12,824 nt of DNA from JBBSEX01 sp038239345 (lineage in GTDB: Bacteria > Acidobacteriota > Terriglobia > Bryobacterales > Bryobacteraceae), in NCBI GenBank assembly GCA_038239345.1, contig JBBSEX010000064.1, forward strand, positions 1-12,824, given 5' to 3'. The notes under the pieces are model-generated. The model saw nothing but the letters and a program-made list of their open reading frames with translations. It was not told the DNA's origin and did no database searches. The translations under genes and the position numbers were made by a program. Shown in pieces: positions 6,662 to 11,959 of this stretch; position 1 is the stretch's first letter, and every line of letters begins with the position of its first letter.

Positions 6662-8107
6662 CTATCGGCCAACCGTCACGTTTCCTCGGCGTGTTTCCTT
6701 GGGGCTCATGTCGCTTTCAATTTCTCCGAACGCTGTAGCCAAGGCGGCCTGATATCGGCCCAACCAGCCGCCCCAAGCGTCTTCGACGGGTTGTACGCCG
6801 CGAGCATGGAAGTAGCGAGCGGCTTCGCGCAGGTGACGCTTGTTATTTAGGACCTCGTCCGCCGAGCCGAGATCCTGTACTTCCAGTAAAGGCTTTCCCT
6901 CAACGAACAGCCGTCGAAGCCGAACAAAAGAGTTCGCGCGTAATTGACCCCGGCCACGCGCATCTTCGATCTCCGGCGTGTACGGGACGTAATGAACGCG
7001 AGCATCGGTTCCTTCGAGTAGCAGGTAGCTGCTCCCGATATTAGGCCCACTCTCCTCCTCGCCGTGAACCAGCACTCTGCCCTCGACTGATTTCATCGTG
7101 CGTAGGTCGAGTCGGACGAATGGAAGTCGTTCATCTGACAGAAGGGCTCCGTGGGCAGCGATGGTCCGCTGGTGATCGTTTACGCGCTGCATGGCGCGAA
7201 GCACGGCTTCGAAGTCCTGTCGCACTTGCCAAGAATCGGGGCCCGTCTTCTGAGCCAGTCCCATATTCCCCAACACGAGAAGACGTGCCGCCTGGGACTG
7301 CTGCCGCGGGTTTGGCCAGAGGGGAGTATCTGAATGGAGCACAATTTCAAACATTCCATGCTCAGTGCCCTCAATACGGTTTCGGCTGATGCCGCGATCG
7401 ATTGAAGTAAATCGTTGTTCCCGCACTTCCCGCGCCGTGGATTCCTGTGCGTCGCGCTCGCTTCGGTAACCGATTTGTCGAGTGCAGAAATCTTCGCTGA
7501 TTTCGCGGATACCGTGCTGAACATACTCCCGCTCAAGATGAAGCGCTTTCCCGTTCGCGACTGCGCCACGAAGAGCGACGTGGACGTGAGGGTGTTCGGT
7601 ATTGTAGTGAGCCGACGCAACCCACTCCAGCTCGATACCAGTATCCCGGCTCATCTGAGTCAGCAGTTCTCGTGTCAGCTTCCGAAGGTCGATCCGCTCG
7701 CCGAACTCAGGCGAGATGATGAGTTTCCAGATCCGCTCGTCACCCGATTTCTGCCAGACGTCCAGAGCACTGGCTATATCGCAATTCTCGTGTGCGGAAT
7801 CGAATCCGGTTTCTTTACCCGGTTCCTGAGAGGTCGCTGAATCGCGCGCGACATAACGGCCGTGAGCTTTCCACTGTCCCTTCACGACATTACGGGAATA
7901 CGTAACGCGAACGGCGCAGCGCTGATGTCGCTGCTTGCGGTTACCTGCCGCCGGGCTGCCAGCCCCTGAACGCCGAAAACGGCTCATTCTCGCGTGGTGC
8001 ATAACCGCCTTGAACGCTGTGGCATACGTGCGCTGTTCGGCAGAGCCACTTCTTGTAGTCGGTTTTCGCGGTCGGAGGCGAAACTCGCGTTCTTCATCCT
8101 TCGGCAC
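6662..8107 (-). CDS. Relaxase/mobilisation nuclease, VirD2-like (DUF3363-type)
   Basis: The relaxase nicks oriT, stays bound to the 5' end, and leads the strand into the recipient. The 481-residue protein has a basic N-terminus (DEEREFRLRPRKP) like other DUF3363-type relaxases. HGRYVARDSA around residue 85 is the likely catalytic-Tyr motif, and AHYNTEHPHVHVALRG (166-181) holds the metal-binding His cluster. The rest matches the long C-terminal part of this family, though 481 residues is shorter than the 600 or more I recall for many members. The start is a GTG inside the upstream accessory gene, overlapping it by 14 bases. The position matches traI of IncP plasmids. The relaxase call is strong; the assignment of Tyr85 as catalytic is inferred. 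Confidence 0.88.
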   Translation of the reverse strand: MPKDEEREFRLRPRKPTTRSGSAEQRTYATAFKAVMHHARMSRFRRSGAGSPAAGNRKQRHQRCAVRVTYSRNVVKGQWKAHGRYVARDSATSQEPGKETGFDSAHENCDIASALDVWQKSGDERIWKLIISPEFGERIDLRKLTRELLTQMSRDTGIELEWVASAHYNTEHPHVHVALRGAVANGKALHLEREYVQHGIREISEDFCTRQIGYRSERDAQESTAREVREQRFTSIDRGISRNRIEGTEHGMFEIVLHSDTPLWPNPRQQSQAARLLVLGNMGLAQKTGPDSWQVRQDFEAVLRAMQRVNDHQRTIAAHGALLSDERLPFVRLDLRTMKSVEGRVLVHGEEESGPNIGSSYLLLEGTDARVHYVPYTPEIEDARGRGQLRANSFVRLRRLFVEGKPLLEVQDLGSADEVLNNKRHLREAARYFHARGVQPVEDAWGGWLGRYQAALATAFGEIESDMSPKETRRGNVTVGR

Positions 8108-8507
8108 GGTTCACCAAGTCAGACATCGCCGACTGCGAATCGCCGATCATCGCCCCTCCGGCGCTCTTGATTAGACGGTTGTGCCGCTCTTTGGCGCGGG
8201 CAATGGCTTGAACCTTAGCGTCCGCGGGCGGTTCCGGAATGCACGTGAGGAGCACTTTTGCGAGGCTGTCCAAATAAGCGAACAGTGCCTGCTGACTTCT
8301 GCCAAGTCGAAACACTTCTGCGCGAATCGACTCCGTGGTTGCGGCGATCCGCTCCTCCGCTCCAGTCAGAGCCTCGGACCTTCCCGCAATCTCTTGTTCA
8401 ACTGCGTAGCGTATGAACGCCGCCCGCGATTCGAATCCCTTGCTCCGGACAGCCTCTTGAATCCTGGCGTTTGCCTTTTCTGAAAACCTGACGGAACGTT
8501 GTGGCAC
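8094..8507 (-). CDS. traJ: Relaxosome accessory protein, ribbon-helix-helix (TraJ/MobC-like)
   Basis: A 137-residue protein with an N-terminal ribbon-helix-helix: RSVRFSEKANARIQEAVRSK (about 4-23), then SRAAFIRYAVEQEI. This is the DNA-binding fold of RP4 TraJ and MobC proteins, which bind beside nic and bring in the relaxase. The rest looks helical, with a possible coiled coil near ALTGAEERIAATTESI. The GTG at 8507 is chosen because GAGG lies 5 bases upstream and the fold begins at once after it; a GTG at 8582 would add 25 residues unlike the family. It overlaps the relaxase gene by 14 bases and lies next to the putative oriT, as traJ does in RP4. The symbol rests on position and fold. Confidence 0.78.
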   Translation of the reverse strand: MPQRSVRFSEKANARIQEAVRSKGFESRAAFIRYAVEQEIAGRSEALTGAEERIAATTESIRAEVFRLGRSQQALFAYLDSLAKVLLTCIPEPPADAKVQAIARAKERHNRLIKSAGGAMIGDSQSAMSDLVNRAEG

Positions 8508-8536
8508 GAGCACCTCAGCTAGAAGGGGCCTACGAA

Positions 8537-8580
8537 CGGAATTCCGAACGCCTGTTGCGCACGAATCCCAAACGAGATTC
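8537..8580. promoter_or_regulatory. Inverted repeats beside the traJ-like gene
   Basis: The palindrome CGGAATTCCG (8537-8546) is followed by GAATC (8563-8567) and GATTC (8576-8580) with an 8-bp spacer. Both lie 30-73 bp before the traJ-like start. RP4 TraJ binds an inverted repeat next to nic, so these are the likeliest accessory-protein sites. They could equally autoregulate the traJ-relaxase operon. Confidence 0.45.
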
Positions 8581-8653
8581 ACGTGAGCGAAAGTGACTCC
8601 CAGTGCAAACCACAGAAAATAATAACCAAAGCAAGCCTCAACAGGAGAGCCTG

Positions 8654-8661
8654 CATCCCGC
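8654..8661 (+). other. Candidate nic site, traK-sense strand
   Basis: CATCCCG followed by C differs by one base from the IncP-type nic consensus YATCCTG^Y. The cut would fall between 8660 and 8661. It has the same orientation relative to traK as in RP4 and lies between the inverted repeats and the phased heptads. One-mismatch matches are common by chance, so this is weak. Confidence 0.25.
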
Positions 8662-8739
8662 CCCTTTATGTTCCACTACCCGTGTTTTGCTGCCTCTTCG
8701 TCGCTCGCGCTGCCACGCAACTCCGGCTGCCCGACCGGT

Positions 8740-8747
8740 GCAGGATG
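8740..8747 (-). other. Candidate nic site, opposite strand
   Basis: On the minus strand CATCCTG followed by C matches YATCCTG^Y exactly, with the cut between 8741 and 8740. An exact match is expected only about 0.05 times in this 408-bp region on both strands. However, its orientation relative to traK is opposite to RP4, and it abuts the heptad array. Confidence 0.25.
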
Positions 8748-8753
8748 CAAAAG

Positions 8754-8866
8754 TGGTGCACTGTTGGAGCACGTCTTCGGAAGCGCGAACACAAGTGGAG
8801 CAGAACTGGAGCATCGCGCCCCCCGGCCGAGCTCGCTTGCAGCACTTTTGGAACATTTCTGGAGCA
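8754..8866 (+). repeat. Seven helically phased TGGAGCA heptads before traK
   Basis: Exact TGGAGCA starts at 8765, 8796, 8807 and 8860. One-mismatch copies are TGGTGCA (8754), TGCAGCA (8838) and TGGAACA (8849). The steps between starts are 11, 31, 11, 31, 11 and 11 bp. The sequence between copies is not conserved, so this is ordered site spacing and not a copied block. All sites face the same side of the helix. TraK of RP4 binds and wraps DNA between nic and traK, so TraK is the first candidate for the bound protein. Confidence 0.75.
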
Positions 8867-8882
8867 CACGTGTTCGGATCGG

Positions 8883-8913
8883 GCGCCCTCACTCCCTAAG
8901 CTCTGGAGGGCGC
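8883..8913 (+). promoter_or_regulatory. Inverted repeat covering the traK ribosome binding site
   Basis: GCGCCCTC (8883-8890) is the exact reverse complement of GAGGGCGC (8906-8913), with a 15-base loop. The right arm contains all but the first base of the traK Shine-Dalgarno GGAGGG (8905-8910) and ends 2 bases before the ATG. In RNA this GC-rich stem would hide the ribosome binding site; as DNA it could be an operator. Confidence 0.6.
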
Positions 8914-8915
8914 GA

Positions 8916-9395
8916 ATGCGGTCCCAAAAACCACCTGTCACACCCGCGCAGGCGGCCTTTGCCGCCGGGGAAAGGACAAACGCTGTAGACACGCGTGCTC
9001 CTTTTGCACGAGATACGAAGTTGATCGCACTATCCGGAAAGAGGCCAAGAACCAAAGCGGGGCAGGTGCAATGGTTGTGGCCTCAGATCAAGTGTGCCCT
9101 CCGCGAGGGACACAAAATAAAAGACGTCTGGCAGTGCCTGGTAGAAGACGGTCTCGACCTGTCGTACTCCCGGCTGCGATGGTACATCGTCCGCCTGAAA
9201 CGCCTTGAGGCTGCTGGCGCCGCCATTCCTGTGGTCTCACCCGAGCAGGAACGTGCGGCGGTCGGCGTTCACGATACTCGGCAAGGGGCAGCGGGTCCGC
9301 AGCGCGACCCTCTCTCGAACCTGCGTGATCGCCTCGACAAGAGGACTGGCTTTCAGTTCGACGAGCGACCGCCGGACGAAAAGAAGCTGATTTAG
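8916..9395 (+). CDS. traK: oriT-binding protein, TraK family
   Basis: TraK of IncP plasmids binds the DNA between nic and its own gene and stimulates transfer by remodelling oriT. The 159-residue product has a Pro/Ala-rich N-terminus. A conserved core near residues 54-98 follows, with GQVQWLWPQIKCALREGHKI, VWQCLVEDG and YSRLRWYIVRLKR, which follow the RP4 TraK pattern of an acidic/aromatic helix and a basic helix-turn-helix-like segment. The C-terminal tail is charged and low in complexity. The ATG at 8916 is preferred to codons upstream in the open frame because GGAGGG lies 5 bases before it and the upstream stretch is the heptad array. It is followed by traL after 16 bases. Confidence 0.78.
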   Translation: MRSQKPPVTPAQAAFAAGERTNAVDTRAPFARDTKLIALSGKRPRTKAGQVQWLWPQIKCALREGHKIKDVWQCLVEDGLDLSYSRLRWYIVRLKRLEAAGAAIPVVSPEQERAAVGVHDTRQGAAGPQRDPLSNLRDRLDKRTGFQFDERPPDEKKLI

Positions 9396-9411
9396 AACAG
9401 GAACCGCACAC

Positions 9412-10194
9412 ATGCCGAAACCAAACGGAACCACCAGCGAAGAAGCACCGAATAACCGACCTGCCAGCATCCATCTATCGCTTCAGGGGAAAGGCGGAGT
9501 CGGCAAGAGTCTCGTGGCGAGCATTCTCGCTCAGTACCTGTTGCAACGCGGCAAGACGGTACGCTGCATCGACACTGATCCAGTTAACAAGACCCTGTCA
9601 CAATATCGTGGCCTGCCGACCGAGCAACTCAAGCTCCTCCGGGAAGGCGGCGTCGATCAGCGCGGGTTCGACGCGCTGATGGAACATTTCTTGACAGACG
9701 ATTCAGCAATCTTCGTCGTTGATAACGGTGCTTCAACGTTCATTCCTCTTTGGAATTACATCTTAGAGAACAACGTGCACGAATTGCTCCGCAACGCCAA
9801 GAAGCGTCTGTATGTGCATACGGTCATAACCGGCGGACAGGCGCTCTTCGACACCCTCAACGGATTCAGTCAGCTCGCCGAGAGCACCACTGACCAGAAC
9901 ATCATCGTATGGGTGAATGAGTATTTCGGGCGAGTCGAGCGAGACGGCAAGCAGTTTGCAGACATGAAGGTATTTCTGGATAACCAGCAGCGCGTGTTCG
10001 GTACGGTCGCCATCGCGAAGCGGAATCAAGACACGTTTGGGCGTGACGTTGAGGAGATGATCTCTCGCAAATTGACGTTCGCCGAGGCAATCCGGGATAG
10101 CGACTTCTCCATCATGACGAAGCAGCGCCTCAAAGTGGTCGAGCGCGATTTGTTCGATCAGTTAGACGAGCTATTAATTCTCGGAGACCGCTGA
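9412..10194 (+). CDS. traL: Conjugal transfer ATPase, TraL family
   Basis: A 260-residue P-loop ATPase of the ParA/MinD type, matching the IncP TraL pattern. The deviant Walker A is GKGGVGKS (26-33); CIDTDPVN (52-59) and AIFVVDNGAS (99-108) are the following motifs, and VHTVITGGQALFDT (135-148) is characteristic of TraL. TraL is not strictly needed for transfer in all IncP hosts, and its biochemical role is not settled. AGGA lies 9 bases before the ATG. The gene is 16 bases after traK and 2 bases before traM, so the three form one unit. A chromosome- or plasmid-partition ParA is less likely, because no ParB gene or centromere-like site adjoins it on this side and the order is traK-traL-traM. 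Confidence 0.88.
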   Translation: MPKPNGTTSEEAPNNRPASIHLSLQGKGGVGKSLVASILAQYLLQRGKTVRCIDTDPVNKTLSQYRGLPTEQLKLLREGGVDQRGFDALMEHFLTDDSAIFVVDNGASTFIPLWNYILENNVHELLRNAKKRLYVHTVITGGQALFDTLNGFSQLAESTTDQNIIVWVNEYFGRVERDGKQFADMKVFLDNQQRVFGTVAIAKRNQDTFGRDVEEMISRKLTFAEAIRDSDFSIMTKQRLKVVERDLFDQLDELLILGDR

Positions 10195-10196
10195 AG

Positions 10197-10616
10197 ATGC
10201 TGGACAAACAGCAAATCATAGCCGAGGTCGCCGCCCGAAACGGTATTCGCATTGAAACCAATGACCCGCTTTTCGCGGTCATGACCGTAACGCAACTCGC
10301 CCTTGAAGACGCCGCGAGCGAACTGAGTGAGAATATGCGCGAACTAATCTCAGAATTCGAGGTCAACGTTCGTGCGGTTGAACGTCGGGCGGGAAAGGTT
10401 TTGGCGCAAGAGGCCAGAGATCGCGGTGCGGAGTTGAAACGGGAACTGCGAACCGACATCGAAGCTGCGGGCGCAAAGGCCAGCGAACTGGTCAAGCGAG
10501 TTCACGATGCGCACCACCGCCCGAACATTGTAATGTGGGCTTCCATCGGGCTGCTTTGCGCGGTAGTATTGTTTTGTAGCGGTGTTTGGTTTGGCAGAAT
10601 CACGGCCGGTCCGTGA
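10197..10616 (+). CDS. traM: Conjugal transfer protein, TraM family
   Basis: A 139-residue protein. The N-terminal IIAEVAARNGIRIETNDPLF resembles the start of IncP TraM. A long charged helix likely to form a coiled coil follows (about 35-105). One C-terminal membrane segment (about 111-133, WASIGLLCAVVLFCSGVWFG) ends near a short basic tail, so most of it should face the cytoplasm with a C-terminal anchor. GGAGA lies 9 bases upstream of the ATG. The gene starts 2 bases after the traL stop. In RP4, traM raises transfer efficiency. This assignment comes from both sequence pattern and position; each alone would be moderate. Confidence 0.8.
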   Translation: MLDKQQIIAEVAARNGIRIETNDPLFAVMTVTQLALEDAASELSENMRELISEFEVNVRAVERRAGKVLAQEARDRGAELKRELRTDIEAAGAKASELVKRVHDAHHRPNIVMWASIGLLCAVVLFCSGVWFGRITAGP

Positions 10617-10644
10617 TTCCGACTCGAGCGACGGAGGTTCCGCG

Positions 10645-10860
10645 ATGCGATTTTGGGTATTCTATTACGCAATATTCGGGCAGCAGGCAACACGGCGCGC
10701 TCTCGGGTTCGCGTTTCTTGGGCTGCTGTTCTTCTTTTTCTGCTTCGTCCACGAAGCATTTGATTCTCCCAGTCGGCAAATCGCAGCCCCGCGTGTGTTC
10801 AACCCGAAGCCCATCAAGCTTGGGCTGCCACCCTCGAACTGGAAAGCTGCGAATCACTAA
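10645..10860 (+). CDS. Small single-pass membrane protein, last gene of the traKLM operon
   Basis: A 71-residue protein with a membrane segment at about residues 20-37 (LGFAFLGLLFFFFCF), a short aromatic N-terminus and a basic, Pro-rich C-terminal tail (NPKPIKLGLPPSNWK). GGAGG lies 7 bases before the ATG. It begins 28 bases after traM on the same strand, so it is probably cotranscribed. I recognise no family; a counterpart of a small RP4 Tra or entry-exclusion protein is possible but not supported by sequence. Its stop overlaps the stop of the facing primase gene by 4 bases. Confidence 0.68.
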   Translation: MRFWVFYYAIFGQQATRRALGFAFLGLLFFFFCFVHEAFDSPSRQIAAPRVFNPKPIKLGLPPSNWKAANH

Positions 10861-11747
10861 CGTCCGCGATCTATGCTATGCCCTTGAATCGCATGTAAAG
10901 CCTTCTGAATAGTGCGGTTGACATAGTCACTCTGTCGCTTTTCGGTGCCCTTGTGCGACAAATCGCGTGACCGAATGGCCGAATCCACCTCCGCAAGATC
11001 AACTCCGTGTGCGAGCGCATAAATCGCGTACGCAAGATCTTCTCGCGTGCCGTCTCCGGCGTAGCGTCCATCGGCGCGAAAAGTGCCTATCGGTCTCAAC
11101 CGAGAGCGGGGCGGGGCTGACGAAGGCGAAAAGCGCTTCGACATTGCAGTGCGCTTCTCTTCTTCAATCGCGAGGCGCTTCTCAACCATTTGCACGAAGT
11201 TGACGGACTCGTCGTACCGGCGTCTGGAACTTTCGACCAGGTGAACGAAAGGGAAAAGTCCGGTACTCGCGTCGCGATATTTTTCCTTGCGGTTGGTGAA
11301 GCCCGCGAGCCGTCCGAAGTGCCTCCAATCCGCTGCTCCGGAATCTGCTCCGAACCTTGCTGCGAGTTCTTTCGCCACGGCGGTGCTGAGTAGTCGGGGC
11401 AATGATCGGCCGTGGTCAAGCCACGCCTGGAAATTGTTTGGAGAAGTCTCCACAACGAGAGCTGGTTGAAAGCCGTTTGTTTTCATCTCCTTGATTGAGG
11501 CTAAGCTCAAATCATCAACCAGCGACAAATTGTGTTCGCCTTTTGGGCGGCAAAAAATGTTCCGCCCGTCGCGATTTTCTTTACGGAGCCATGGAACCGA
11601 TCGCAAAAGCGCGGCAGCATCCCAGACCCGCGGCAGCATCACCGGACCGCCGTTCCGGGCTCCGGGATTGAACAGTCCCACCTCAAAACTTTCGCAACCC
11701 ATTGCATCCATTTGCGCTTGGACGGCGCATTTCGTTCGGTCCGCCAT
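10857..11747 (-). CDS. RepB-type (RSF1010-like) DNA primase
   Basis: A 296-residue protein of the RepB primase family, the type fused to MobA in RSF1010, where it makes primers on single-stranded plasmid DNA. Diagnostic stretches are EVGLFNP (22-28), LPRVWDAAALLRSVPWLRKE (38-57), SLVDDL (75-80), VVETSPNNFQAW (98-109) and ADWRHFGRLAGFTNRK (139-154). Asp78, Asp79 and Asp140 are the likely metal-binding acidic residues. The C-terminal third (about 200-290) looks like a helical domain. Unlike RSF1010 it is not joined to a relaxase. The ATG at 11747 is 12 bases after a strong GAGGAGGT (complement of 11760-11767), a longer gap than usual. It probably primes the complementary strand of transferred DNA in the recipient; this is inferred. 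Confidence 0.87.
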   Translation of the reverse strand: MADRTKCAVQAQMDAMGCESFEVGLFNPGARNGGPVMLPRVWDAAALLRSVPWLRKENRDGRNIFCRPKGEHNLSLVDDLSLASIKEMKTNGFQPALVVETSPNNFQAWLDHGRSLPRLLSTAVAKELAARFGADSGAADWRHFGRLAGFTNRKEKYRDASTGLFPFVHLVESSRRRYDESVNFVQMVEKRLAIEEEKRTAMSKRFSPSSAPPRSRLRPIGTFRADGRYAGDGTREDLAYAIYALAHGVDLAEVDSAIRSRDLSHKGTEKRQSDYVNRTIQKALHAIQGHSIDRGR

Positions 11748-11785
11748 ATGCCCCGAGATACCTCCTCAAAGCAGAAGGGAATTAA

Positions 11786-11959
11786 ATGGGCTTTTCCGAA
11801 CAATGGATCGAGGCTCGTTTAGCGGCTGACGAACCCAAACGGGATCTGAAAAATCTGTTAGAGGTACGCGATGTGCTGAGGAAACTGTGTGCGAGTCCAA
11901 CGCATAACCAGATTCTGTTTCATTCTTGCGAGTGCTGGTCTACCGGCCTTGGCGGCTGA
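11786..11959 (+). CDS. Short unidentified ORF overlapping the TPR-like gene
   Basis: A 57-codon ORF with AAGGGA 5 bases before the ATG. The product begins MGFSEQWIEARLAADEPK and is helical and charged for about 40 residues, then turns into an unlikely Cys-rich end. That end overlaps the signal peptide of the next gene in another frame by 71 bases. The first 35 codons look more coding than the rest. It may be a small coupled protein, or the remains of a longer gene cut by the downstream one. No family is recognised. Confidence 0.45.
   Translation: MGFSEQWIEARLAADEPKRDLKNLLEVRDVLRKLCASPTHNQILFHSCECWSTGLGG

Larger units (their letters stand above)
8508..8915. other. Putative oriT / leading region between the traJ-like gene and traK
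   Basis: A 408-bp stretch without a convincing gene separates leftward traJ/relaxase from rightward traK, exactly where oriT lies in RP4. From left to right it holds a perfect palindrome CGGAATTCCG (8537-8546), an inverted repeat GAATC-N8-GATTC (8563-8580), an AT-rich patch near 8613-8627, two nic-like heptamers, phased TGGAGCA heptads, and an inverted repeat at the traK ribosome binding site. A frame is open from 8583 into traK, but it has no ribosome binding site and its translation looks like noise. Neither the nic site nor any promoter can be fixed by reading. Confidence 0.65.

Noticed and set aside
8507..8582. GTG start at 8582 for the ribbon-helix-helix protein
   Set aside because: It adds 25 residues unlike the family and covers both inverted repeats; the start at 8507 has a better placed ribosome binding site.
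8583..8915. N-terminal extension of traK in the frame open from 8583
   Set aside because: It lacks a ribosome binding site, its translation is Cys/Arg-rich noise, and it spans the phased heptads and the oriT signals. The ATG at 8916 has GGAGGG 5 bases before it.
9412..10194. Plasmid partition ParA with the heptads as centromere
   Set aside because: The sequence pattern and gene order fit TraL between traK and traM. No ParB gene adjoins it.
3924..11802. A 14-base match CTTTTCCGAACAAT near 3924 and near 11789
   Set aside because: A match of this length is expected about 0.3 times in a window of this size, and the flanks do not match.
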